The notes: generated from the letters alone by a model not told the origin. DNA of 64,000 nucleotides from Bacteroidota bacterium (GCA_020161435.1 JAIUNV010000002.1:434001-498000); one strand, 5' to 3'. Shown: positions 31,750 to 40,700, counted from the stretch's first letter. Numbers and translations are program-made.

Positions 31750-31947
31750 ATGGCAACAGTTAAAAAACCAGCAGCAAAAAAAACCGAAAGCCAGCAGCTC
31801 ACCGGTACCGACTGCTTCAATCACCTGGTAAAGCTCGATGGAAAAAAAGTAACCATTGGTAAAACCGGCGAAGTGATTACAGCCAAAAGCGAAGCAGAAG
31901 CGTTGCAGATATTTCAGGCGGCCATTGCAAACAGCCAGTTTCAGTAA
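31750..31947 (+). CDS. Small Lys/Ala-rich prophage protein
   Basis: A 65-residue protein: basic N-terminus (MATVKKPAAKKTE) and a compact C-terminal part (NHLVKLDGKKVTIGKTGEVITAKSEAEALQIFQAAIANSQFQ). No membrane segment. Its stop overlaps the start of the next gene (TAATG), so it is translated with the transglutaminase-like protein. Possible minor virion or nucleic-acid-binding protein; unknown. Confidence 0.55.
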   Translation: MATVKKPAAKKTESQQLTGTDCFNHLVKLDGKKVTIGKTGEVITAKSEAEALQIFQAAIANSQFQ

Positions 31948-33725
31948 TGACAATTGAGCAAGCTGCAAACCTGCTGATACCAAAAGCGGACGGAGCCAAG
32001 CGGGTTACCTATCCACGCAACGCTGAAACCGCCGACATTATCAGCGAAGTTCTTTCATATTACGACCAAAGCAAAAACGACCTACGGGGTTTTGCGCCAT
32101 TGCTCAAAGGCACCAGTACGCTGCACACCTGTAGTAATATCTGGCACTTTGTAAAAAAACACATTCGGTATGTAGAAGATGAGCCGGGTGTACAATGGAT
32201 AAAAACACCCGCCCGTATTTGGCAAGATCGGTTTTGTGATTGCAAAGGTTACAGCATTTTTATTGGCTGCCTGCTGCATTCGCTCAATATACCAGCCACG
32301 TTTCGCTTTGTAAGTTTTAGTAAAAATTATCCCGATGCAACCCATGTGTATGTAGTGGTAAAGCAGCCGGGCAACGAAATAAAATTGGATTGTGTTTTAC
32401 CATCCTTCAACGTGGAAAAACCCTATGCCAGCAAACAAGATTTTGATATGACAATGATAGCCCGTTTGAGTGGTGTAAATGCAGTAGGCGCAGCAATGCC
32501 GGTACTGGCTGCACACAAGTTTGGCAGGCCCGTAATGCTGCCAGCACAGGCACCCGCTGCACTGGTACAGGCGGCTAAGGCGTTAGAAGTGTTGGAGGCA
32601 GAAATGACCGCCGAAAGCCACAGCGGCAAACTCACCGATATGCGGCATGCGCAGTACATGCGGGCTATGGCTGAATTGAAAAAAACCATTGCCATGCTCG
32701 AAAGCCCGGCAGTAGGTAAGTTGAACCTGAAAAAGATTTTTACCAGCGGCAAGCGCAATAAAATTAAAGCGGCCCTGAGTGATGTAAATATTGCTTCTAT
32801 TTTCCTGTATGCCTTCATCCCAAGTGGCAACCCGGCAGGCCGTGCATTATTGCAACAACTGCCTGCTGCCATTCAGGAAAAAAGAGCCAGGCAGTTAGAA
32901 CTGGCAAAATGGTTGGCCAATAAATCTGTGTACGGCATGAGCACTTTCATAGCAGATGTACGCAGTACAATTGCCAGGGCGAGAGGCAAAGAGCCAGAGG
33001 CGGTACTCAATGAATTATTGGGCCTCGATATTGCTACTAAAGAAGCCGGTGTAGGTGGTTTATTTAAGAAAAACCCAGCAAAAACAGCGGCTAAGCAAGA
33101 GAAGAAAACAGCGAAAGCGGCTAAGCGTTTAGCTAACCCTGAAAAGCAAAAAGCCAAAAAAGAATTTGCAACAGGCTTACTGAATGAGGGGTTAGAGTTG
33201 GCTGCCGATACAATCCCTTTGGGCAACACCGTGTTGAATATTGCAAAAGGGTTATTCTCTGTTTTCACCGGCGCAAAAAATAAAATCGAATCAGATTTTG
33301 GCTTTAAAGTGCCCAATCATTTAGATTCGGCAGCTATTGCGCCAGTAACAGAAGATTTTGCAAGTGCAACACCTGCAACATCAGAAGCTGATAAAGCAGT
33401 GACGTACCCTTTACTGCCAATACAACCGCCTGCAAAGTTTGTAGACAACATCAATAACAATGCAGGTAGTGGCAACACCAATGAATTGTTGCAAGTAATT
33501 AAAGAGCAGTTTACACAAATCAAAGAAACGTTTGCCAGCCCGTATAACAATAGCGAACTGGCAACCATGGAAACGCCCGACACATTGGAGCCGGTAACCG
33601 TTTCTGCACCACGCCGCGCCGCCCAGCCTGCACCTGCTGCCAACAGCAGCAGTGGCAACAATAACAGCAACATGATGATGATGGGCATGGCTGCACTGGC
33701 TGTAGTGTTGCTGGCACGTAAATAA
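31947..33725 (+). CDS. Transglutaminase-like virion-type protein with C-terminal membrane anchor
   Basis: A 592-residue protein. Residues about 55-155 form a transglutaminase/peptidase-like core with the Cys-His-Asp order: RFCDCKGYS (Cys99), DATHVYVVV (His133), IKLDCV (Asp148). The middle is helical, with Lys-rich runs near 355-400 and an amphipathic stretch (DTIPLGNTVLNIAKGLFSVFTGAKNKI). The end is a Ser/Asn-rich linker followed by a Met-rich hydrophobic helix and ARK. Such a protein could process or cross-link wall peptides or virion proteins. Location in the structural block supports a virion role, by inference. Confidence 0.6.
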   Translation: MTIEQAANLLIPKADGAKRVTYPRNAETADIISEVLSYYDQSKNDLRGFAPLLKGTSTLHTCSNIWHFVKKHIRYVEDEPGVQWIKTPARIWQDRFCDCKGYSIFIGCLLHSLNIPATFRFVSFSKNYPDATHVYVVVKQPGNEIKLDCVLPSFNVEKPYASKQDFDMTMIARLSGVNAVGAAMPVLAAHKFGRPVMLPAQAPAALVQAAKALEVLEAEMTAESHSGKLTDMRHAQYMRAMAELKKTIAMLESPAVGKLNLKKIFTSGKRNKIKAALSDVNIASIFLYAFIPSGNPAGRALLQQLPAAIQEKRARQLELAKWLANKSVYGMSTFIADVRSTIARARGKEPEAVLNELLGLDIATKEAGVGGLFKKNPAKTAAKQEKKTAKAAKRLANPEKQKAKKEFATGLLNEGLELAADTIPLGNTVLNIAKGLFSVFTGAKNKIESDFGFKVPNHLDSAAIAPVTEDFASATPATSEADKAVTYPLLPIQPPAKFVDNINNNAGSGNTNELLQVIKEQFTQIKETFASPYNNSELATMETPDTLEPVTVSAPRRAAQPAPAANSSSGNNNSNMMMMGMAALAVVLLARK

Positions 33726-33751
33726 TTTATTCACTCAAAAAAATAAACACA

Positions 33752-34045
33752 ATGGCAAAATTGAAATACCTGAAGCTGCCCAAAAAACCGAAAGCCGGGG
33801 CCAGTGTCAACCAGCTATCTGCCTGGTTGAAAAAGGTGGAAGACATACGCAAAGAGAACCAGGCACGTAAACGCCTCAACGATGACCAGGAACGCCTATC
33901 CAAGCGGGTAGCCGGTATTGGTAGCACGTATGTAATACCCAGCGGCAGCAAAATTGTACGGGCAGCACGGCCAAAGAAAAAAGCAGCGGCAAAGCCTGCA
34001 CGTAAAAAAGCAGCCCCTAAAAAAGCAGCGAGAAAACGCCGCTAA
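33752..34045 (+). CDS. Histone-tail-like basic protein
   Basis: A 97-residue protein with a coiled-coil middle (LSAWLKKVEDIRKENQARKRLNDDQERL) and a C-terminal tail of Lys/Arg/Ala/Pro (ARPKKKAAAKPARKKAAP..., ending KRR), like histone H1 tails and bacterial AlgP-type repeats. It would bind DNA non-specifically. Between the transglutaminase-like gene and the candidate capsid genes it may neutralise packaged DNA in a virus with no visible packaging motor. This is inference. Confidence 0.65.
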   Translation: MAKLKYLKLPKKPKAGASVNQLSAWLKKVEDIRKENQARKRLNDDQERLSKRVAGIGSTYVIPSGSKIVRAARPKKKAAAKPARKKAAPKKAARKRR

Positions 34046-34099
34046 ATCATTCACTGAGTGAGTAAATACATCCTTTAATAATCTTCTCAAACTTTCTAC

Positions 34100-34492
34100 A
34101 TGAAACAAAAACTGAATATTAAATCGGCACTGATGAAAGCCGGTTATAACGGTGGCGGCGCATTGGCCGCTGCATCGGTAAACAAAATTGAATTTGTGGG
34201 CAAGCAAAAGCCGCTTATTCGTGGTATTGCAAAATTGGTGGTAGGTGCTTTTCTGCCTTCGCTCATGGGAGGCAAGAAAAACGAAGCCATCGAAGGAGCT
34301 GTAGCCGGATGGAACGGTATTGCCGCCATCGAAATTGCCAACGGTATTGTAACCAAAAACGGCAAAGAGCCCGAAAAGGCCATCAGCGTTAGCGGCATTG
34401 GCGATGTAAACCCCAACATCATGGGTGCAGCAGATGCAGAGTATTTTTTCCCTAACCAGGAACAAGGATTGGCTGATGATGATGTAATGTAA
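34100..34492 (+). CDS. Small membrane protein, probable virion membrane component
   Basis: A 130-residue protein, basic at the N-terminus (MKQKLNIKSALMKAGYNGGGALAAASVNKI), with two moderately hydrophobic Gly/Ala helices (GIAKLVVGAFLPSLMGG; AVAGWNGIAAIEIANGIV) and an acidic tail (GLADDDVM). Such Gly/Ala-rich short membrane proteins are common in internal-membrane phages. It directly precedes the candidate major capsid gene. Confidence 0.55.
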   Translation: MKQKLNIKSALMKAGYNGGGALAAASVNKIEFVGKQKPLIRGIAKLVVGAFLPSLMGGKKNEAIEGAVAGWNGIAAIEIANGIVTKNGKEPEKAISVSGIGDVNPNIMGAADAEYFFPNQEQGLADDDVM

Positions 34493-34543
34493 TCACGGCA
34501 ACACCTCCATTCTTTTTTTCAAAATCCGTTCAAAAAAAATATC

Positions 34544-35206
34544 ATGAATACAGTAGATCAAAAATTGATGCGCCAGATTTTCAAAGGCATTGCCGAAAAA
34601 ACTGGCAAAACGCCACAGGTTGGTTTTATCCGCCTGGAGCAATTGGCTGACAACTCCAAAGGAGTATATCAGTTTCCATTGAAAAAATCCACCGGCAGCG
34701 TATTGGCCACAGAGCAACGCCTCGATGAGAACGATGCTTTTTTTGCCACCCACGCCCGTGTGCGCCTCAAGTTCGAAGATCCTGCCAAGCCTGGCAGTGG
34801 TGTATACCAGAGCTACCCTAACCAAACTGCTATTGCACCTACAGCTGGTGAAGTAGTGGCCGCCGATCTGGAAAGCATTTTTGCCAGCAAGCTGAATATC
34901 AAAATTGACAACCGGGACGTAATCAAGGCCGCCGACATGAACAACAGCCGGGTGGTACTTACCAGCCAGCAATCAGCAGCCAGCAACCACAGCGAAGTGG
35001 ACAGCTACACCGGCCTGATTGACCTGCACGGTGTTATTCGCCTCAGCGGTAGTGCTACCATTGAGATCAACCTGGACACACCCAGCTACAGCGGCAAACT
35101 GGTACAGCGTACCACTGGCAGCGGTCGTGTGTATGTGTGTGTTGATTTTTACGGTTTCCTGGTAACCGGCGGCAGTGCCCTTGGCGAAATCAGTGTAAAC
35201 TACTAA
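34544..35206 (+). CDS. Candidate major capsid protein
   Basis: A 220-residue, cysteine-poor, strand-rich protein without signal or membrane helix. The C-terminal half alternates short hydrophobic strands with Gly/Ser/Thr turns (GVIRLSGSATIEINLDTPSYSGKLVQRTTGSGRVYVCVDFYGFLVTGGSALGEISV), as in a jelly roll. Length is compatible with a single or compact double jelly roll (PM2 P2 is about 270 residues). A very strong terminator follows, as is usual for an abundant product. It could equally be a minor structural protein. Confidence 0.45.
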   Translation: MNTVDQKLMRQIFKGIAEKTGKTPQVGFIRLEQLADNSKGVYQFPLKKSTGSVLATEQRLDENDAFFATHARVRLKFEDPAKPGSGVYQSYPNQTAIAPTAGEVVAADLESIFASKLNIKIDNRDVIKAADMNNSRVVLTSQQSAASNHSEVDSYTGLIDLHGVIRLSGSATIEINLDTPSYSGKLVQRTTGSGRVYVCVDFYGFLVTGGSALGEISVNY

Positions 35207-35228
35207 GGGAGCCTGCACAAGCATACTA

Positions 35229-35267
35229 AAAGGCCGCAACGCAATTACTGCAATTGCGGCCTTTTTT
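35229..35267 (+). terminator. Strong terminator after candidate capsid gene
   Basis: AAAGGCCGCAA (35229-35239) pairs with TTGCGGCCTTT (35254-35264), followed by a T run; a second inner pairing (GCAATT/AATTGC) extends it. It would limit expression of the genes to the right. Confidence 0.85.
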
Positions 35268-35295
35268 GATTTTTTTAATACAAAAATATTTAACC

Positions 35296-35745
35296 ATGGC
35301 AAGCCCTACAGCACGGCAGCATAAACCACAAAACCCACTTATGTGCAACGGTAAACGATACTTTAAAATGTTGGCCGTACCAGTTACAGGTACCAGCCAA
35401 ACATCTTTTTCCTTTCCTACAGATGATGTATTGAAAAATGCAAAAATTCTGGCAGTAGAGGCATTCAGCGGCAATGATTTTCCGACCGGCCCCGGCGGCA
35501 ACCCTGTAGCCAATACGGGCGTTTTCAACAAGGCTTTTTTGACATTGAAAAGCAAAGAAAACGATGAAGACGTAGTAACGCGCATTCCGTTGCTTCGCCT
35601 TCGTGCCGAAAACAACAGCGGCGAACCTTTCCGCACCTGCGATTTGCAAATTAACCCCAGCAGCTGTAGTGTAGAAGTAGCCTCAACTGCCGGGTTGGTT
35701 GTTGGTGAAAATTTCTACATCGGTTTTCACTATCAAAGAAATTAA
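35296..35745 (+). CDS. Second candidate capsid/structural protein
   Basis: A 149-residue strand-rich soluble protein (KRYFKMLAVPVTGTSQTSFSFPTDDVLKNAKILAVEAFSGNDF; AFLTLKSKENDEDVVTRIPLLRLRAENNSGEPFRTCDLQINPSSCSVEV). The form resembles a single small beta-sandwich, possibly a penton, spike base or second capsomer protein. Start 35296 is chosen since the upstream extension lies in terminator DNA. Position after the 220-residue capsid candidate supports a structural role. Confidence 0.5.
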   Translation: MASPTARQHKPQNPLMCNGKRYFKMLAVPVTGTSQTSFSFPTDDVLKNAKILAVEAFSGNDFPTGPGGNPVANTGVFNKAFLTLKSKENDEDVVTRIPLLRLRAENNSGEPFRTCDLQINPSSCSVEVASTAGLVVGENFYIGFHYQRN

Positions 35746-35750
35746 GAAGC

Positions 35751-35987
35751 ATGGCTGAAGTGTCTTTACCCATCGGCCTGCTTTTGCAAATGATTGTGCC
35801 ACTGCTCACCATTGTGGGCGTATGGGTAGCAATCACCAACAGGGTTACCCGGTTGGAAGAACGCACACAGCTATGGCAAAAAGCAGTTGACCGGGAAAAC
35901 GAAGAAATCAGGTTGCTATTGGTAAAGCATTCTGAAATGCTACAGGAAATTTTATTAAAGCTCGAAAACAAGCAAAACAGACAATGA
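35751..35987 (+). CDS. Small membrane protein with coiled coil
   Basis: A 78-residue protein: one membrane helix (LPIGLLLQMIVPLLTIVGVWVAIT) and a cytoplasmic coiled coil (VTRLEERTQLWQKAVDRENEEIRLLLVKHSEMLQEILLKLENK). Similar small anchors precede holins in many Bacteroidota phages. Its stop overlaps the next start (ATGA). Confidence 0.6.
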   Translation: MAEVSLPIGLLLQMIVPLLTIVGVWVAITNRVTRLEERTQLWQKAVDRENEEIRLLLVKHSEMLQEILLKLENKQNRQ

Positions 35988-36166
35988 GGCAAAGCCGGTT
36001 TTATAAGCATTGGAAAACCACCGTTGCAGGCGTGTTGATAGTTGGCGTTGGCCTCCTTCGTTACAAAGGTTATATAGATGCCGCTACCGCAGAAATAGCA
36101 ACCATGCTGATAGGCGGCACCGGGCTTGTATTGGCAGCAGACAGCAAAAACAAACACCATGATTGA
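35984..36166 (+). CDS. Holin-like small membrane protein
   Basis: A 60-residue protein with two short hydrophobic segments (WKTTVAGVLIVGVGLLRY; AEIATMLIGGTGLVLAAD) and charged ends, the size and layout of class II holins. It precedes the muramidase and M23 genes by about 2 kb, so a lysis role is plausible. A virion membrane protein is the alternative. Confidence 0.5.
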   Translation: MRQSRFYKHWKTTVAGVLIVGVGLLRYKGYIDAATAEIATMLIGGTGLVLAADSKNKHHD

Positions 36167-36917
36167 AGGGCGCAAAAACATATTGGCCTGGTTTGAAAGT
36201 ACCGGTTTTGCATACTGGTTTATCTATCCTGGCAAAGCCACCGATGGCGGCAACTGGACAGCCAAAAGCAGCGAAAGCGAAACAGCTACACCCGGCACCG
36301 CATTGCATGAGTTGGAAAGAACCCTGCAATTGCTCAGCGGTGGTGCATTTACATTGGTAAGCTGTAGTGTACCCAAAGCGGTACCCAAAGGCATGTACAA
36401 AGTAGAAATCCGATTGTCGGCATTAGAAGGCCAGCAGCAGCCTATGCAGGCCGTTGCACCTACTATATCAGGTGTGCCCGAAGACCAGGTGGAAAAACGC
36501 ATACAGCAGGCCGTTGATGCTGCCATGACACGGGTAAAGATGGAACAGCTCGAAAGGGAAAACAAAGAGCTGAAGGCCGAATTATCCGAACACGAAAAAA
36601 CAAACCCGTGGAACCGTATAGGCAACATCATTGCAGACATTGCGCCGGCTGTATTGCCCAGCATTGTAGGCAGCAATGCCGCACCTGTAGCCAAGGTGGC
36701 GGGGCTGCACGCTGTAGAACCACAGGCAGGGGCTACACCTGCACCGGCAGCAGAACCAGCCACGGCAGAAACGCTTACCGCCGATCAGCAAAAATTAGAA
36801 AACGTGATTGCCATTTTTTCAAGCATTGACCCTGAAGGTTGGTTGGATAAATTAGAAACCATTGCAAAGAAGGTGCAGCAAAAACCTTCTTTGCTCAACA
36901 TGATAAACCTACTTTGA
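36159..36917 (+). CDS. Prophage structural-type protein with coiled coil
   Basis: A 252-residue protein. The N-terminal 90 residues are compact ([26 protein letters not shown] ... [12 protein letters not shown]), followed by a coiled coil ([37 protein letters not shown]), a hydrophobic Ala/Pro part ([25 protein letters not shown]) and an acidic helical end. It starts inside the holin-like gene's last codons. No known family; the coiled coil suggests an oligomeric virion protein. Confidence 0.55.
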
Positions 36918-36918
36918 T

Positions 36919-37941
36919 ATGGCACGTATAGGTGAACTGCTTTCTGCTGCTGATATTCAAGAAATTCAACGATTGGGCATAGAACAAACGTACTATGCTG
37001 CACCAACCGTGTACCTACTGCCAAACAAAAATATAGCAGCGTACAACTATTACAGAACCTACGAAGATGCTAACCGAAGGCTGAAACAATTGCAAAACAA
37101 TTCAGCTGGCATAGGCCCCTCTCCTGCTGGCAGTGTAAGATTTACCCGCAATAGTAACACCGGCCAAACATTTGGCATCAATGCAGAATTTTTTGCAGAA
37201 ACAATTTTCGGCAAAATACAGTTGCCATACGCATACATGCGTGTAGCGATAAGTAAGTTTACATACTTCATTGCCGCATTTTCATTGGCTGACGGCACAG
37301 GCAGGTTTTATGCAGTAATTAGCCCGGCTTACTTTGGGCTTTCTGCTACCAGCTTCAAAACTGGCGATACAGCCAAAGCACAAGCCCTTACAGCATTTTA
37401 CAACGAAGTGCAATTGCTAAAAGTAAAGTACAACGGGCTTACTTCTTACCTAAACAATTTGGCGAAGCGAAATTTAGGGCAAACAGAGCAACAAATATTC
37501 AATGAGGGCATTTTGTTGCTTACCAGCATGCGGGCCGATATTGACAGTATAAAAGGGCTCAATAATACTTTTTCAAAAACACCGCCGGGCATTGGTGCAT
37601 TACCCGTAGTAGCATGGTGGATTATTGCGGGTATTGGAGCATTAACGGTTACTGGTATTACCGTTGCGTTTGTGGCAAACGAAGCGCAAAAAACAAAGCG
37701 CATCAATGATGGGTACAACATGCAAAAATGGGTATCTGATCAAAATTTAAAAATTTCTATTGCTGAGCAAAAAGGGCTGATAAGTAAAGAAAGTGCAGCA
37801 CAGTTGAAAAACGATAATAGCAAAATAATAACCGCAGTAAATGAGGCTAATACTTCCAGCAGTGAAAGTATGATTGATAAAATAAAGCCATTGGCGTATT
37901 TATTCATTGGCGTAATTCTGATAAAAGAATTGAATAAATGA
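36919..37941 (+). CDS. Large membrane-spanning prophage protein
   Basis: A 340-residue protein with a soluble N-terminal domain ([56 protein letters not shown]), a helical middle, a clear membrane helix ([27 protein letters not shown], about residues 228-254), a polar helical loop, and a second hydrophobic end ([19 protein letters not shown]). It starts one base after the previous stop. The layout suits a vertex or genome-delivery protein in a membrane-containing phage. Inference only. Confidence 0.5.
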
Positions 37942-37979
37942 GTGCAACCTACAAGGCAAGTGCCAACATATAAGCCACC

Positions 37980-38582
37980 ATGGAAGGCGGGTATTGCAAC
38001 GGCATACAATGCGGTACAGCCGCCAGTGGCGAAACCTATCGGGGGATCGACCGCAAGCAAGCCGGTAAAAACTGGAAAGGTTGGGCATTAATTGATGCCT
38101 GGAAAAAGAAAAAAGGCAATGTGCCATACAACTATTTTTTTTCTGTAAAAGATGGGAAAGTAGGGCCAGAAATAAACGCTTTGGCAGATGAGTTTTGGGC
38201 TGGCTGGTGGAACCAGTACGGCATAGGTAAGCTACAAAACCAACACCTGGCAGCTATGTTTTACGGTTGGAGTGCGCAGGGGCAAAACAGGGCCATGGCA
38301 GACATCAACGCCATTGCAAAACAATTTGGGGCAAAGCAATTCAGCAGCACAACCATTACCGATAATGTGGCTGCTGCCATCAATGCCAACTTAGCCAGTG
38401 CATACAGTTTGTTGCGCAATCGGCTATTGAAGTTTTACAAAGACAGGGGCCTGACTTCTATTAGTAAAAACCGGGTAGAAGTATTCCCGGTAAGCATCAG
38501 CAATAAAAAAACCGTTACACTCCAAAAAGCATTAGGGCCGTTGGGTTGGGTGGCCGCTGCTTTTGGTTTATCAAATCTGTAA
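37980..38582 (+). CDS. GH108-type muramidase (endolysin), N-terminus possibly truncated
   Basis: A 200-residue lysozyme-like protein: MEGGYCNGIQCGTAASGETYRGIDRKQAGKNWKGWALID matches the GH108 start EGGYxxDxxDxGGxTYxGI, in which Glu is catalytic. The C-terminal part (LADEFWAGWWNQYGIGKLQNQHLAAMFYGWSAQGQNRAM, then VFPVSISNKKTVTLQKALG) fits the peptidoglycan-binding_3 region. Usually some ten residues precede EGGY. Here an in-frame ATG at 37938 would supply them ([11 protein letters not shown]), but a TAA at 37971-37973 interrupts. The enzyme may start at the Met before Glu or be damaged. Confidence 0.7.
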   Translation: MEGGYCNGIQCGTAASGETYRGIDRKQAGKNWKGWALIDAWKKKKGNVPYNYFFSVKDGKVGPEINALADEFWAGWWNQYGIGKLQNQHLAAMFYGWSAQGQNRAMADINAIAKQFGAKQFSSTTITDNVAAAINANLASAYSLLRNRLLKFYKDRGLTSISKNRVEVFPVSISNKKTVTLQKALGPLGWVAAAFGLSNL

Positions 38583-39052
38583 TGCAAACACTCATTTTAA
38601 TAGCCGCAATTATTATGGTAGCCTCTACAATCAGCGAAGCAAAAACAGTATTGCAACAAAGCAGCTTTGCGTGGCCGCTTAAAATTGCCATCAAAATTAC
38701 CAGCGGTTTTACCGCTATGCGTGGCGACCGGCCACATGCCGCCATTGATCTGGCAGCACCAGAAAATACGCCGGTATATGCTATGGCTAACGGTGTGGTT
38801 ACAGCTGTGTGGAATGATACTGTAAACGGCGGAGGCCTAAGTATGACCATCAAGCATGCCAACGGTTTTACCACTGGCTTTGCTCACCTGAATAAAAACA
38901 ATTTTTTGCAGCCCGGCTCCACCGTTCAGCGTGGACAATTGATTGCACTCAGCGGCAATACCGGCCACAGCACCGGGCCCCATTTGCACATAAAAATGCG
39001 CAACGAAAAAGGCCAGGCAGTAAACCCCTTAAACTATTTGCCACCACTATGA
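38582..39052 (+). CDS. M23-family peptidoglycan endopeptidase
   Basis: A 156-residue protein with a hydrophobic N-terminus (LILIAAIIMVAST) that anchors or exports it, and one LytM/M23 domain: HAAIDLAAPENTPVYAMANGVV (zinc His and Asp), VQRGQLIALSGNTGHSTGPHLHIKM (GHSTGPHLH motif). These zinc enzymes cut peptide cross-links. The start overlaps the muramidase stop (TAATG), which makes a two-enzyme lysis or entry cassette. Confidence 0.85.
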   Translation: MQTLILIAAIIMVASTISEAKTVLQQSSFAWPLKIAIKITSGFTAMRGDRPHAAIDLAAPENTPVYAMANGVVTAVWNDTVNGGGLSMTIKHANGFTTGFAHLNKNNFLQPGSTVQRGQLIALSGNTGHSTGPHLHIKMRNEKGQAVNPLNYLPPL

Positions 39053-39324
39053 GAAAAGCATACAATACCATCAAGGCATACAACAGTGCAGGTTATTTAG
39101 AAACCGAAGGCGCAAATGCCATACTGCTGAAAAACGAAGGCGATGTAACGGTAAGGGTGAACACACTGCTAACCATTGCACCCGGCGAAAGCATGAGCAT
39201 TGCCCAGGTAAGCGCAGATGTAGCAGACCATACACAGTACAGCATCGAATTTGATAACAGCCACCCGCTTACTACAGGCAGCAATAATTTATTGGCTGTA
39301 GTGTGCATCGGCATTTACCGCTAA
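39049..39324 (+). CDS. Small structural-type prophage protein
   Basis: A 91-residue strand-rich protein (AYNSAGYLETEGANAILLKNEGDVTVRVNTLLTIAPGESMSI) that reads like a small beta-sandwich. Its ATG overlaps the stop of the M23 gene. No signal or membrane helix. It belongs to the run of virion-like genes; exact role unknown. Confidence 0.5.
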   Translation: MRKAYNTIKAYNSAGYLETEGANAILLKNEGDVTVRVNTLLTIAPGESMSIAQVSADVADHTQYSIEFDNSHPLTTGSNNLLAVVCIGIYR

Positions 39325-39326
39325 GC

Positions 39327-40061
39327 ATGGCACTCATTCAATTTAATAAAAATATTACCATACAAGGCGGTGGCGGTGAAGCTGCATCTTCCACAACCAT
39401 TTACGTAGGTTGGGTAAAGCACCTTAATGCAGTAACGGTAGCGCAATTGCAGCCGGTAAAAGTTATAACCGGTGCACAGCAGTACCAGGCACTGGCAGCT
39501 GCCGTGGCCAACCTTGCAGGCAACGAAAGTGAATTGCTGAATTTGGTAATTGTAGAACCAACCACAGAGCCGGTAAAAAATTCGGCATTGTTGTACCGCA
39601 TTTCGGGTAGTTCATTCATTCGCAGCCAAATTGAGTTTGGCGGTTTGTTTACCATGCAGGTAGTGGGCGGCAATCGCATTTACCGCAGCCAGGCTATTGA
39701 AGCATATCTGGCAGACGGCAACCAGATTGGCCCCGTGGTATTGAGCACCAACCATGCGCTGCCGGTTACGTTTACCGAAGTTGACCCCATAGGCAATGTG
39801 TATGCGTATCGGGTGCGTATTGGTGAACCACCATGCGGAGCCGAAGAAATAACCGTGTACAGCGATAGTGTGGAGTTTGCCACGGGCATTACATTGTTTT
39901 CCGATCCATTTTTAGAAACACCGGCCATGCCACCGGGCACATCTGCTGTAGCACCATTCCCCACCGAGGGCATCAATGCCGGGCTGATTAATACCCACGG
40001 CGAAATATTCATTTTAAACGGCAATGAAGTTGGCCTAACCACCAGTGGATTTTGCGCATAA
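39327..40061 (+). CDS. Structural-type prophage protein
   Basis: A 244-residue strand-rich protein with a Gly-rich start (NITIQGGGGEAASSTTIYVG), repeated hydrophobic strands and Pro-rich loops (AMPPGTSAVAPFPTEGINAGL). No enzymatic motif. Gene order and composition fit a spike or capsid-associated protein. Start 39327 is the first Met after the previous stop that keeps a normal N-terminus. Confidence 0.5.
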   Translation: MALIQFNKNITIQGGGGEAASSTTIYVGWVKHLNAVTVAQLQPVKVITGAQQYQALAAAVANLAGNESELLNLVIVEPTTEPVKNSALLYRISGSSFIRSQIEFGGLFTMQVVGGNRIYRSQAIEAYLADGNQIGPVVLSTNHALPVTFTEVDPIGNVYAYRVRIGEPPCGAEEITVYSDSVEFATGITLFSDPFLETPAMPPGTSAVAPFPTEGINAGLINTHGEIFILNGNEVGLTTSGFCA

Positions 40062-40073
40062 AAAATTACTCCA

Positions 40074-40700
40074 ATGAGTTTTCAGCAACAATATTTACCA
40101 CGCTATCAGTGGGCAAATCCATACCTGTTTTTCCCAATACCCGATACGGTTATTACTGTAGATGGTACCATGTTGCCCATAGTGGCACGCCACCGTGCTT
40201 ATGCAGATGAGGCAGAAGTATTTGCCACAGTACCCGCAATAGCCCGTGTGGAAGGTGCTTTGGTAGCCATATCAGACGGTGGAGATGGGTATAATTTTTA
40301 CTACTGGTTTATCAACCGCACGTTTGCGCCGTTTGGCTGTACATGGGAGCTGAAGCCGTTGGTACCAGTTTCTGATACTTATGAGCTGGCTTTTAGATTA
40401 GGCGATACAGGGCCCGGTTGGAATGGTGCATCGTTCACTTTGCCGCCGCTGGAGACAATAGAAAAAATTGTTGTTCATGACGGTAATACTGGAATAGCTG
40501 GATTGGGTACCTCCAATGTTTCGAACGACATTTTAGACACCTCAATTTTAGAGGGTCAAAATTTTTTCATCAACGTTGGGCATACCAACCTTACAGGTGT
40601 TGACCAAACGATATATATCAATGCAGAAATCTATTTACAAGGCCCAATTGTTATAGTGACTATTCGTAAAAATCCAATTCTTAAATACCCCAACCTGTAA
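40074..40700 (+). CDS. Structural-type prophage protein
   Basis: A 208-residue soluble protein, rich in aromatic residues at the start (FQQQYLPRYQWANPYLFFPIPDTV) with later strands (FAPFGCTWELKPLVPVSDTYELAFRLGDTG). No signal peptide, unlike the next three genes. Probably a virion component next to the spike genes; not recognised. Confidence 0.5.
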   Translation: MSFQQQYLPRYQWANPYLFFPIPDTVITVDGTMLPIVARHRAYADEAEVFATVPAIARVEGALVAISDGGDGYNFYYWFINRTFAPFGCTWELKPLVPVSDTYELAFRLGDTGPGWNGASFTLPPLETIEKIVVHDGNTGIAGLGTSNVSNDILDTSILEGQNFFINVGHTNLTGVDQTIYINAEIYLQGPIVIVTIRKNPILKYPNL

